This document shows, in pieces, positions 1 through 13,800 of a stretch of DNA of 64,000 nt; position 1 is the first letter of the stretch, and the number at the start of each line of letters is the position of its first letter. A model generated the notes under the pieces. That model did no database searches, was not told the origin of the DNA, and was given only the letters and a program-made list of their open reading frames with translations. Source of the DNA: Bombyx mori. Taxonomy: Eukaryota; Arthropoda; Insecta; Lepidoptera; Bombycidae. The stretch covers positions 8,432,001 to 8,496,000 of the forward strand of contig NC_085116.1 in assembly GCF_030269925.1 (NCBI RefSeq), given 5' to 3'. The translations under genes were made by a program, and so were the position numbers.

Positions 1-183
1 ACTTCTCAGCTTCTCGGTCTCAAGTGCCACTTTCAGACTTCCTCCAACACATTAATTCCATATTCTATTTATTCTCGTTACTCCACACATCCACCGCAAC
101 ATTCACATCTCTGCTGCATGCAATCGCCATTCATCCGCCACTTTAGTTGTCCAAAAAAAAAAAAAAGAAAAAAAAATATTTTC

Positions 184-507
184 TTAAAATATGAAGACTT
201 TTGGCGGGAACGCGAGGTGTGAAGTTGTGCGATTTGTTTTATTTTGTCTATTTAGTGTTTCTTCAGGTTTAAATGTGTAATAACGGTGGTTTATTAACTG
301 TTCAGTATCTGTGAAAGTGCACAAATGTGGGAAAAATGAAACAAAGCCGTTGGACGTAACTTCTCGGGATCCACCAAAAAGTCCACTGAAAAAATCTCTG
401 TAAACGACCACAATTTTACTGAGATTATACTTCATCCCATATCATCTCTACTCATTTCATTTTTTTTCCTTTTTATTTCATTTCATAATATCATTTTCAT
501 ATAAAAA
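184..507 (+). repeat. Dispersed repeat D, copy 1, left part
   Basis: This stretch (core GGCGGGAACGCGAGG, then a weak CATTT-rich tail) recurs at 55906-56310 and 57245-57700, with heads also at 54480-54511 and 56415-56440. Copy 1 is split by the DNA transposon at 508-1692 and resumes at 1693. Class not recognised; no long ORF. Confidence 0.7.
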
Positions 508-1692
508 GGTACCGTAAAATGGGGCGATTAGGGACAAATTCCAACTTTATGAGCAATTTTAAGGTAGTTGTTGATGTATATAATGCTATATCAGGATCAA
601 AATGATTGAGTCTTGGGGGCATCTTTGTTGTCCAATTTAAAAATAAGCAACTAGCATTCCAGTTTAGGCAAAAAATGCAAAAATAGGTGTAATCCCTATT
701 TACCCGAAAATTGCGGTTAATTGGGATGAAATGAGAAATTTGCTAGGGTTGGCACTACTTTTATTTTTATATATAGTTTTAATTAATTTATTTATTTAGT
801 TGCACCAACAAAGTGATCATCAATAAAAAAAAATTAAAAACTGACAAAAGTACATGGCAGACATCACCTCAATTATAGGTGCAATCGACAGTGCTGATAT
901 TTCTATCTGGGTTAAGAGATTAGGTGTGTCGGTTATTCCATGGATTAATCAGATGAATACCCCCACTCTGAACAAATATTTAATATTTTATTAAGTATTA
1001 CTTAGACATTTTTGTCCACCTTGAGATTTCATTGATCTTGTTACATGTCTCTGCAAAATCGACTTACTTATATTAAATTGCTTATCTATTTCAACTAAAG
1101 ACTTATTCCCAATTTCGCTTCGAATAAACCAGATTTTTAACAACAAATTAAAAATTTTTTTGTTATAACTACATAGACAACCCTACAAACCTGTACCTAT
1201 TTATACTTAGGTCGTTTCCATTTCACGTATTCTCATCCCAATTGACCCCTTTTTCGTTGTTATTTGTACCTAAGACGTCCCTAATATCCCCAAAAACAAC
1301 AGATTTTTACATGTATTTTTATTTAATCAAATACATTAAAACCAATAACAACTGAGACTTACCTTTAATATATATGCTGGTTCAAACACTAAATAACGTT
1401 TATAAATCATAGTCGTCTTCTATTATTATCAAATAAATAAAAGAGAGCAAAGTTTCTAGCACTCAAATAATTACCACCACAGGAAGTTAATTTGAAACGC
1501 GATTTTTTATAAGTTAGCAGCTATTATCATGCATATTCAGAGTTGTTTTGTGAACTTTCAACATTCTACTATTAAACTACAAAAAATGGAAGATTTTGCA
1601 ACGAATATAAAACTTATATTGAGCGTCGAAAGATTTTCCCGGTTTTTTCCCGATTCGCCTCTCAATCCCTAAACGCCCCATTTTACCGGTAC
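508..1692. mobile_element. Non-autonomous DNA transposon with inverted ends
   Basis: The ends are inverted copies: GTAAAATGGGGCG at 514-526, with its reverse complement CGCCCCATTTTAC at 1674-1686. Internal sequence is AT-rich without a transposase ORF. It interrupts repeat D, since D sequence continues at 1693. Superfamily not assigned; no clear target duplication. It ends 135 bp before the VPS35L start codon. Confidence 0.75.
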
Positions 1693-1790
1693 GTATAATT
1701 AAAACTAAAGTAAGACTTGACCTAAAGGTCTTAGTTACCAGGTCATAAAATCGCTTAAAAAAACTGAATTAATCTGAAATTCTGAAAATA
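1693..1790 (+). repeat. Dispersed repeat D, copy 1, right part
   Basis: The taagacttg... and ...accaggtcataaaa segments match 56260-56310 of D copy 2. They show that D continues across the transposon insertion. Confidence 0.6.
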
Positions 1791-1827
1791 AATATACAAA
1801 GGTGTACAAAGTACAAAGGGTAAAACA

Positions 1828-4800
1828 ATGCCAACTTTTGAATGGTAAATTGAAGTGTTTTCGATCTCTTTATGTTATTGAAGTGTTTTCGTTCTCTAAA
1901 TACGAAACATTCGGTAACGTTTGTATTTTTTCAGGAAATCAAAAAACCAAAAACGGATGATTTGCAAAGCACTTAAATTTGAAGTCTCTCATCATCCTCT
2001 GAAGACAAATCATGTACTTTTTGTAAGTTATCAAAACTTTTGATATGAGATCTGCAGAACACCAAATTAGACAATACAATTGCTTAATTAAAAGACATTC
2101 ATCGTTACTACACTTGAGACCTTAGAACTTGTATCTCAAGGTGGGTGGCGCATTTACGTTGTGAATGTCTATGGGCTCCAGTAACCACTTAACATCAGGT
2201 GGGCTGTGAGCTCGTCCACCCATTAAAAAAATAAAAAAAAATAAAAAATTTAATATTCAAAACATTGATTTTAATTGAAGAAGATTCACATATTTTACTA
2301 TTCACATAATAATTTACTATTCACTTTCAATTATAACTAATGTAATTTTGAATTAACTTTACATGGAAGCCTTGTTTTAAAACCCCATTTATCGTGATTG
2401 CTATGTACTATTTGCAAGTAAATTGTATTTTCGGTATATGTTTTTGAACTATACTACAAAAATTTAAATGAAAAATATTAGAAATACCTGTAGCAGTTTT
2501 GAAGAAAGCTTACTACTTAATTTAACAAAAAAATGATTGATAAATATAGTAAAGTAACAATTTTTAGAAAAAAATCTCAAACAAAGGCTTCATTGATGAC
2601 TTGAGTAAATGGAGTGCTGGCTTTGAAGAAATAGATCCACTGCTTAAGTTTGAACAGATGGCTTTAGATGAAGTAAGTATTAGCATTATTTTAAAAGTCA
2701 GACAATATATTAGAATGAGTGAACTATAGCGTTTTTCTTGTTATTCTTTTTAGATTAGTTTAAAAACTGCTACATGTTTTTTTTAAAAGCAAAATATTCA
2801 TAGAACTCTGATAATTTAGTAAAAATTTTGGTCCACACCAATAATGTAGAGTTGAGTTTGTGATAAGACATTTTCAGTACAAGCTAATAGAGTTTAATGG
2901 AAAAAAAATATAATTTAATTAGTTATTTGTCTTAACATCTTTTGGAAATGTGGACCACATGTTTTTTCCTGCATTTTCATAATGCAAAGACATTAAGAAA
3001 ATAAGTTTTATGGTCAGTAGTTGTGAATGCAAAAAGGTGAAGTATGCAGAGTGAAGAAATAGTAAAATAAAACAATTAAAAAGAGATTAAACTACAAATT
3101 CTAGTTTTATTTTGTAACTTTTCACTTGTACTGCCAAAGATAGGCTAATGGCCTGCTTCATGTTAAAGTGCTACCAGAATGTCTGAATTACAGTCTTTCT
3201 GACAATGTAAGTAGGATGTTTGTCTTTATTTGTGCTACCTCACAATGCTATGTGTTTTGAACCTTGGCACAGTAGCATCCATTTGAGCAGTACACATATT
3301 ACCAATTAGGCCATAGGCACACTAGTCACACTTGTGCAGATTCGTTACAACTAGTTATGGTTATAATTTTATTATGTTTTATTTTACAGGATCTTGTTCA
3401 TGCTGACGATGAGGGTATAGGGGTAAATTATGCAAAAGAATGGAATACAAAACGTACAATAGTCCTCAATAGATACACAACTGGAGAGAAGCTAACAATA
3501 GTCAGTAGTTTTTTGCCTGGTGGTGAGAAAAGTAAGTGCCTCAGCTTAATTCCTAATGGTACGGTACTCCTAGTGGTGTGTAACCTGTTTAACTTTGTGG
3601 GGTACACTGGATGTTTTGCATAGCTCATTCATAAAGCAATGTAAGGAAATTGCTATAAGTATTTATAAATATTTGCATATTATGTACATGAATGTATATA
3701 ATATTATGTACATAATACATGAAGCCTACTAACTTCTTGTTGGAGGCAACCTATCTTTTCTACCAGTCCTCATGTGTAGAAATGTGTAGAAAGTCATTCT
3801 AGGTGTTTTCATTGGTTCAAACCATTTATTAAGGCAAGAACCATTAATGAGAGACTTTTCAAATTTTAATGTTTTAAAGTAATACAGCAAACTAGAAAAG
3901 AAATATGTTTGAATAAATAATTTTTTGCATGCGTGGCTAGAAAATTTAATGTGAGCCTTACGAAACCTATTTACATTATGTTGTAAAATCTGTTACTAAA
4001 TTGACTTTTAATTTTCCTTTTGTTCTTTTTTTTTTGTTTAAGTTAGTACTTTTTCAGCCCTCATAAGACAGGTTTCAAATTTGAACGAAAAAGTTAAAAA
4101 TAGACTGGAGCAATTGGATGATTTTGATGATGATTCAGTGAGGAAAACAATGGGTTTGAGCCAACAAGAATTTGTTACCAAAATAAATATGTTGAATGAT
4201 GAAATTAAGAAGGCAAGCTTTTCTTATTTTTGTTCCTTAATAGAAAAGCATAGGAGAGCAGATAAATTATCAACCACTGGTATGATAGGAAGATGCACTT
4301 GTAACAATGTGGTTTTTTAACATTTAGAAATTAGAGTTGCATTATGTAATCTGTATCTGGCCAAAAAGTTCTATTCATTTGAGATTTTGTACTGCAATTA
4401 TTGTTAAAGGTTCTGGTAATTTTAAGCACTAGATATTCTGTGAGTTTGGATGTGTTTTTGTGACAGTTATTTCCCCATTGGTTTACATGAAACATCAGTT
4501 GGGGGTGTATAAAAATAAATTTGTGGCGAAAGACTTATTTGTATGACGTGATGTAATTATTTCATTTACATACTGATTTCAGTTTGCCTTGTAAAACGAT
4601 TGCTGAGTCCCAGTAAAATGGGTGTGAAGTTTGTAGTCAATCTAATCTCGATAAGTTTACTACTAGCCATTTTAGGGTTTCATTACCAAATTCAAATTAA
4701 AGTAGTTTGATGGTACCATATTATTTTATTGTTATCAGAAAAATATTTGTTTGCCTGTATTAATGATAATTCGACTCGTAGAAGATGTAAATGGTGCCAA

Positions 4801-7800
4801 TATGAAACATGTTTTAATTTGAGGTTCACCATTGATTTGCTTAAAAGCTAGGAAATTATTTTAATTTTGCTATGTTGACACATTTATAAGGAGCTTACTT
4901 ACAATGCTCATATAATGCAAATGCGTCATTGAAGCCATTAAATTATTTCTCTTTGTGAATTAGCAACATCAGTAGGGAGGGATTTGGTCCCTGGCATTGT
5001 TGACGTCCATGAGTGTCGGTAACAAGTCACCAAGTAGGCCGTATGCCTACAAGGGTAATACAAAGTTTTTATTTAAATTCGTGTATCTGTATTTTTCCTT
5101 TTTGTAGGCATGGGAGTCTGAGCAAAGAGTTAAAGCTTTTAAAATAGGGATCCAATGTTCCAAGCTACTGTCAGATGTTAATGTCATGCACTTTTATCCG
5201 AGCAAGTTCATTCTCATCACCGATATCCTGGACACATTCGGTAACTTAGTCTTCGATAGGCTCTGTGAAAAAAGTTTTGGGTAAGTAGATCTGTAATGTG
5301 GAAAGTTTATAGATTACGAACTACTTTATATTTTTATGTATTAAATACTGGTGATCGGGTCGTTTTGGTTGGGGAGCTTTTGTACAACCGCCCCTGTTTT
5401 AGTAGTTTTAGTTTAGATGCGAACCGGTTTGAAGAATAGGTGAACCGCCACTCGTGCTAGTAATTTCTTAGTAATTATTTAAGACTGTATTTAGAACCTC
5501 TACTGACTGATATCTATCAGCATTATTAAATTTACTTTTACTTTTTGATCTTGACTTTTTTGTTGATTGTCATTTAATATTTCCGAACGTTTCGAATACA
5601 TTAAAGTTTTCGGGGCAACGAACGAATTTTCAAAAATGTTATATGACAATGTGTAATACAATAAAAAAAGACTAAAACGTAAAATTAGTTTTAACTAAAC
5701 ATTAATTTAATTTCATTATACATTAATTTTTCACTGGTGGTAGGACCGCTTGTGAGTCCGCGCGGGTAGGTACCACCACCACCCCGTCTATATCTGCCGT
5801 GAAGCAGTAATGCGTTTCGGTTTGAAGGGTGGGGCAGCCGTTGTAACTATACTGATACCTTAGAACTTATATCTCAAGGTGGGTGGCGCATTTACATTGT
5901 AGATGTCTATGGGCTCCAGTAACCACTTAACACCAGGTGGGTTGTGAGCTCGTCCACCCATCTAAGCAATAAAAAAAAAGAATTGTACATATTTAAGATT
6001 CGCGAAAATCGAAGCAAATACTACATATTTGTCATAATTATTTATTTTCAGGCAAAAGCTTGTGAAGCCTGTTCAGGATATCAACCCGAAGGAAGTGCCG
6101 GAAACGGCGAGAGAAACCTGTCAGAACTGGTTGTATAAGATGGCATCGATTAGAGAGCTTCTGCCGCGCCTTTACATGGAGATGGCTCTGTTGAAATGCT
6201 ACTCGTTTACATCGAAAGAGGAAATAAAACCGACAATCGTGAGACTGACTGCGATGATCAGAGGGATAGGAAATCCCTTAGTTGCGATCTATTTAAGGGC
6301 ATACCTCTGTAAGGTGGCGTCTAAATTATTAGGAAACGAGTGCTCTGATTATTTTTATGAAAATTTGAAGGAATTTATTGAGGAGTATCAACAGGTAAAT
6401 CAAAGAAATAGAGATGTCATTTCAAAAAAAAAACGGACATCGAAAAAAACTATTTAAGTAATAGTTTAAGCAAAGAATAATTTGTTTTCAGGTTTATCAT
6501 GTGGCCATGAAAAAGAAATACGAAGGACAATTACTTACCTTAGATAAATATTTAAACATTTACATGCCGGCCGTTGATTGGCTGTTTTTTGGAACTTTGC
6601 ATTCTACCAACTGCAAGGAAACACTTTTGGATCAAATGCTTCAACAATGTCAGAAAATGCAAAACAAGTGGGCATACAATATTGACTTACAATTAAAAAT
6701 GATCCTTTGTAATGTAACTAAATAAAATAAATAAAACATTTATTTTGTAACTCTTACAGTGAATTGCTCCTGTGTGGTATTCTGTCTGCATTTGATTCGA
6801 AAATTATAATTAAAAGGTCTACAAAAATACTAGATATGATTGTGGAATCTGCCGATAAAATGGGTAACTACTGCACTTACTATTGCTTAGGACATTAATG
6901 TTGTGTTGTAACTGATTTGAAATTTGAAACATACAATCAAATAAATACAACTTATTACTAATTATAATAATCTATCTCATAAATTAATACTAACAAAAAA
7001 AAACATGTTTCATAAAAGACACTTATAAACCTTTTTTTTAATATTCTAGTCAATAATAGGTGGTATAAGGTGGGTGGGGCAGCCGAAGTCGTCGTTTTGT
7101 AGTCGTCGTGGCCTGACGGATAAGACGTCCGGTGCACTCGTGTTGAAGCAATGCACCGGTGTTCGAATCCCGCAGGCGGGTACCAATTTTTCTAATGAAA
7201 TACGTACTCAACAAATGTTCACGATTGACTTCCACGGTGAAGGAATAACATCGTGCAATAAAAATCAAACCCGCAAAATTATAATTTGCGTAATTACTGG
7301 TGGTAGGACCTCTTGTGAGTCCGCACGGGTAGGTACCACCACCCCGCCTATTTCTGCCGCGAAGCAGTAATGCGTTTCGGTTTGAAGGGTGGGGCAGCCG
7401 TTGTGACTATACTGAGACCTTAGAACTATATCTCAAGGTGTGTGGCGCATTTTACGTTGTAGATGTCTATGGGCTCCAGTAACCACTTAACACCAGGTGG
7501 GCTGTGAGCTCGTCCACACATCTAAGCAATAAAAAAAAAAACAAAAAAACAAAATTTACTATAAATAAATAAATACATATATAAAAATAACATAAATATA
7601 AAAAAACGACCGCATGTCTCAAGCTAGGTGACGGCATTGTGGTTGGGCAGCGGTACATGTTTAACATCAGGTTACTTCGTTCATCCTCACCCATTTAAGC
7701 ACTAAGAAAATCTTATCAACGTCAATGAGGGATATGAATTAAACATTATTCATTGTTTTAGTACTGGTCCATGACGTGTTGACTTCGCTCGGCGAACATT

Positions 7801-10800
7801 TATGTGCGTCGGAAAACTGCCGACAAGTCAATTCAGAGACACTGATTCAAACTTGGTGGAAGATAGCCAGCAACATAAGGTCTACTGTGCACTTTTTGCA
7901 AGTTTTGGGACCGTGGCTACAATTCGCTTGTACAAATTTATCGGTAATGTGATCGAATGTTTTTAATGATATGCAATAACACCCACTATAACACGGTAAA
8001 TTGGTTCCGCTTTATAGGAAACGCGTTGTATGAGTATTCTCCCATAACGCGCTTGCATGACCCCATATAACGTGTTATGTTCAAATATAATACAATATAA
8101 ACAATGTTTTTACAATTCAAAAACTAGGAACACAATATTAATAAATTAATAAAATTAATTTTATAACAATACAACTGACACAATGTGCAAAGATACGCGA
8201 AAATAATTATGAGCTGTACAAATCATAAATTTCTCAGTACAGAAATGTATTATAGCATGTGAAATTCCCACGTTATATGGGGCAAACGCGTTTTATACGA
8301 CGAACTGAAATCGCGTAATATGAAAATGAGTTATAAAAGTACCGTGTTATAAGGTATTACTGTATATATTTATATCGAGTTAGTTGTGTATTCGACATGC
8401 CGAATTTCCTTAATGTCTCATTGAAATTACGTTAATGTACAGACCCAGCATGTGAATATAATTCTGCGTGGAACAATACGTTACCTGATCAAGTGCGGGA
8501 AATCGGCTGACGAATTTTCCGGCAACTTACAGATTGTCATCAAAAGGATGCTCGGATCAGTTCCGGACATCGAGGAATGTTTTCTGATGGTGAGCGATAA
8601 TTCGGATTTAATTATTTCGTTATTTGCTCGCGTTACTTGTTTAAGACTTTGTTATAAGCCGTGCCAATAAAGAAACGAATCGAAAATGGCGTGTATGTAC
8701 CTGCACTGACAGATGGTAGGGTCAACAAATAAAAAAAAAGATAGAAAGAAAAAGTTGTTTATTGTAAAAAAATGTAAAAAAACAAATGAGAATGTACTTT
8801 ACTTTATGCCCTGGCAGAGGGGAAGGTGTCTCATCTGGGTTGTAACTTGCGTAGACACTTTTGCTGCCAGTCATCTAAGTCGCACAACTCGAAAGTGAAA
8901 AAACTCGAACTCAACAACAAAGTTAAAACTGATATTTTTTTTGCATGCAGTACGCGCCGTGTGCGACGAAAGACAGCAATAGTTTAGAGTGAGAGCACAT
9001 GATCGCTGCCGCCATTTTAGCTTCGTTTCTTTATTGGCGCGGCTCTAGTAATTTCGGTGAAGGCAATGTTAATCGATAACATATATCATGTGTACGTAAG
9101 TGCTGAAAGGATCTTATTTGATGATTTATTCAGCAGTTTATTCAAAAGATTCCGCTTTGATAATACAAAACTGTCAGTAATAATTGTCGAGCCCTTGTGT
9201 CAACAAGTAATACTAATATCTAACTAGAGGATATCACACAGACGGTATATGCAAACTACCCACATTCTACACGGCCCGGTTACGAAATCTGATCAATGAA
9301 GTAGGAAACCTATGGAAATGAAACGTCAACCTAAATTTCGTGCCACTGTGACGTCATCTGGCCACAAAACATGGCGGCTTTAGTGCTGTACAAAAGATTT
9401 CAATGTTATCAGGTTTTATCGATAAACGTTCTTGGCTCATTTTATTTTAAATATTGTTGAGTATTATTTATTTGTAGAATTTATACTTTAATGGGAAGTA
9501 AGTAGGTATATTGTTATGTGCAAATATGATATGATTTAGATGGGTGAAATCTAAGACAAGTTCGTCCTTCGAATTTGCCAAGTAAACGATATGATGATTT
9601 TTAAAAGTTGCTACACTGATTTTATAAAGTTGTCGTTTGTCGCAAAACATAAAGATATGGTGTAGTTCAAAGCCATCAGCCCATTTCTAGCATGCTAAAT
9701 GTTATCGTATTTTGAGTACGTGTTTTTCTTAGACTATTACAATCTATTTTAATTGTTTTGCTGACTCTAAAGTCCGTAACATACTACCGCAGCGCACCCC
9801 AAGGAAGGTGCGCCGCACCATTTGAATCACTTTCGCTTGAGAGTGATTCAAATTTTAAACTTATCAAGGGACCGCGTGAAAAAAAAAACACCTACAGAAC
9901 ATTTATTCATTAATTACAAACGTCATTCCTTGTGACTTCCTCTCTAAAATCACTTAATTATTAAAAATTTAACAAATTTACAATAGTGTTTTACTCACTG
10001 CGGAATAAAACTATTTTATTTAAATAGTTCCGAAGAGATTTTGTCGGTAGCCTTTTTCCCGAAATATCTAAACAGAATGTCTAAATATGTTTTGATGACA
10101 TATTTTAAAGTGGTATTTATGATTAGTGTCATGATCAATAGATTCCGACCGAAAAATGGATTTTTCGGATGAGGGCTCCATAATGAATTTAAATACATAT
10201 AGATAATAGTTTTAGGACATCGACTTTCTTGAGATCCTATAAAATACGTTTTAATTATTATTTTTGTATGTTTTAAGCATGATAAATTATGAAATTTTAT
10301 ATAATCAATCATATTAAATCGATATCATAGTCAATAAATAATGTACAACCCAAAACAGACGGCCGAACTGACGTGACAATGACATTTGGCGCGCTAAACA
10401 TGGCGGATTTTCGGCCTCATTAGACGGAGACGGAGATATTTACGTATATTCATGTTTCATTTTATGTACGCACTGAAATACTGTTATATTGTTTTCCTGC
10501 GAGTTAAAGTGCTGAGTAAGAACGAGATAGATATATGTTTATGTATGTGCCTTCAAAATGGGTGCTATTTATATAAGCAATTGTACGTATAGAACAATAT
10601 GTCGTGTCCCTACTATATAGGTCTATGAATCTGATAGATGAAAATTAATGTAAAAGTTTTTGACGTCTGCTGAAATGATATTTAACAGAATCAGATAGGG
10701 TTAGATTTAAGATTAAAAAAGGCGCCAATTGGTTATCAATGCCATCTAAAAGGTTTTTTCTGAACATAAATATGTAGAACATCTTTCTTCATTGCACAGC

Positions 10801-13800
10801 AATAATTTATTTTTAAGGGAAAAACGTTTACATGTTCATAGCTATAACTAGTCAGGTCATAAGTATTGTCACACAGTAAAAACTTTTCTTTTAGAATGCT
10901 GGCCACAAAAAAGTTTATTGAATTCGAATTTCGAATTGTTCATGAAAATAAAAATGTATACTTTTAGAATTTTACTCATTTTTAAATATGGAGTGGACGC
11001 TTAAAGAAGACCGTGTTGCAGTTATTGCATTGCATCGTTGCGGTTACGCGCCAATTCAAATTTTTAACATACTGAGAAATTTGAATATAACCAAAAGATT
11101 CGTTTATCTTACCATCAAACGATACAATGAAGACTCTAGTGTAGATGACAGGTCAAGAAGTGGTCGCCCTCGGTCTGTTAGGACTCCAGCAGTGATAAAA
11201 GCTGTGAAGGCGCGAATTCAAAGAAATCCCAAACGTAAGCAGAAACTGTTGGCCCTTCAGATGGGGTTAAGCAGAACCACGGTGAAAAGGGTGTTAAATG
11301 AAGACTTAGGGCTTCGGGCATATCGAAGAAAAACAGGACATCGTTTGAATGCTCGTCTAATGGACCTGAGACTGAAGAGATGCCGCGGTTTGTTGAAGTG
11401 GTACGCGGGAAAAAAATATCGGGAAATTCTTTTTTCAGATGAAAAATTTTTTACCGTAGAAGAGAGCTACAACAAACAAAATGATAAGGTGTACGCACAC
11501 AGTAGTGAAGAAGCGAGCAACCGTATTCCGCGTGTCCAACGAGGTCATTTTCCATCCTCGCTCATGGTATGGTTGGGAGTTTCTTATTGGGGCTTAACAG
11601 AGGTACATTTTTGTGAGAAAGGTGTTAAAACGAATGCAGTTGTGTATCAAAATACAGTCCTGACGAACCTTGTGGAACCTGTTTCTCATACCATGTCCAA
11701 TAACAGGCACTGGGTATTCCAACAAGATTCGGCGCCAGCTCATAGAGCGAAGAGCACACAAGACTGGCTGGCGACGCGTGAAATCGACTTCATTCGGCAC
11801 GAAGATTGGCCCTCCTCCAGTCCAGATTTGAATCCGTTAGATTACAAGATATGGCAACACTTGGAGGAAAAGGCGTGCTCAAAGCCTCATCCCAATTTGG
11901 AGTCAATCAAGACATCCTTGATTAAGGCAGGCGCCGATATTGACATGGACCTCGTTCGTGCTGCGATAGACGACTGGCCGCGCAGATTGAAGGCCTATAT
12001 TCAAAATCACGGAGGTCATTTTGAATAAACTTTAGTGTCATAAGAATCCATGTTTTATTAAGTTCATTTTGGTATATGAATGGTTACATAATGAATAAAC
12101 TTGTTTCAATTATTTTACATTAAACATGTGACAGAATTTATGACCTGACTAGGTATATCAATAACTAGCTGACCCGGCAGACTTCGTAATGTCTCAATCG
12201 ATAAATAAAAGACCTAAACTTTTGTATAAAATAAACTTTAAACAAACAAAAGGAATCTATCCGACGGGGGACACATTAAAGGAAAAACAAAATTGTCATT
12301 TTTATATAGATTCCCGCACCGTGAGACATGTCAATTTAAAATAATTACATAGATCAATTTAGTTATTTAAAAAATTGAAATCGATTTCGTCTGATAACAG
12401 GATGCGTTTATGCCGCTCATAGAATTGGTACAGACGACGAACGCACGTACCTTAATGGCGAAAACGGTGTTGTCAACGTTCTTTACGCGGTATAACTCTC
12501 TTCACATCGACGACCATATTGTTATAACCTCACTGATGTGCCTCTGCTGCACCCTCCACGATTCCATAAAGTGAGCATACATTTATTTAATTGATGTTGT
12601 AACTTTTAATTGATGATTTTTAACGTTTTGGTTATATAAGTTTTTTTTCTTTGTGTTTTTTATGTTATGTACTTAATAAGCCTATACAGACAAGTACCAC
12701 TATCCTGTATATTAACAGATTGGCTGCCATGTAGGTCACCAGTGTCCTATGTGGCGCACTGAAGTAATTATGTTGATTTCTTTTACTAAGCGCCTGGATT
12801 GTCTAACTTTGCCTTCTTTTGTTTTTAATGTTTTTTTTTTATTGCCCTTGAAGGCAGACGAGTATACGGCCCACCTGATGGTTAGTGGGTACCGTCGCCC
12901 ATGGACTTCAGCAATGCCAGGGGCAGAGCCAAGCCGATGCCTACCGCTTAATACTCACCACAAGCCACGTTTGAAGTAGGACATGTCATAGCGCTCGGGA
13001 AACATCGTGGAGGGGAGCTCATTCCATAGCCGGATGGTACGTGGCAAAAAAGACGACGGACGTTTTCGCAGTAGAAAAACGACTCGCAAATAATTTCAGT
13101 ATCAATAATAAATCATGTCTATCCTGCACAAACTGCGTGATTACGTCGTGAATATTCTGAAAAATAATTCAAGTTACACCTTTATGTATCCCTCCAATGA
13201 TAAATTTTATACCATTTCTTTTTTTTATGATTGAAGGATTACTGGTGGCCTTGAGGCCTTTCCAGTTTCACCAGGATAGGTGGGCAGCAAAGGCTCAGCC
13301 AGGAGGGGTGGGATTTGCTAACAGCTGCCCGAGCGCCTCCGAAGGAGACTTTTTTTTTTAGAGCAGTTTTCAAGAGCAGTTGCTTCGTGAATGAATCTAC
13401 TACCACATCTGCGGACTGGTGTATGGGTTAGGTTGCACGTCGAACTTGTTGTCGAGTTCGACGAGTACGGTTACCGAGGTCCCTAAGCCTGCTCCTAGTG
13501 TTGGAGCTGAAGGCGTCTAATGCAAAGGTTATTGGATCCGATGGATCCGTAAGGACGTGTCTAGGGCGTCGACGATGACTCTGGTTTACTTTCAACACGT
13601 ATAAGTCTTTCGCATTTTATACTAAAATATGTATATTATATTGTATATCTTCTTATTAATATGACATAAATTTTGTTAAATAATGAACTCGATGAACTAG
13701 ATTTTTTTTTAAATTTGTTTTTATCATTTTTATAGTGCTATAACGGTAGATGATGAAATAAAAGTGTGCAGCGAACTCATAAACAAGTTCGTCCACGCGG

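Noticed and set aside
184..435. 83-aa minus-strand ORF and its relative at 57059-57358
   Set aside because: Both lie in repeat D or MITE sequence and show no conserved protein signal.
6668..6725. Continuation of VPS35L exon 8 to a stop at 6725
   Set aside because: Splicing at 6667 restores the conserved LLL...SAF region in exon 9; read-through is an intron frame.
7101..7180. tRNA-like sequence with A and B boxes
   Set aside because: It is the head of a repeated SINE that occurs many times, is followed by the SINE body, and does not fold as a complete tRNA.
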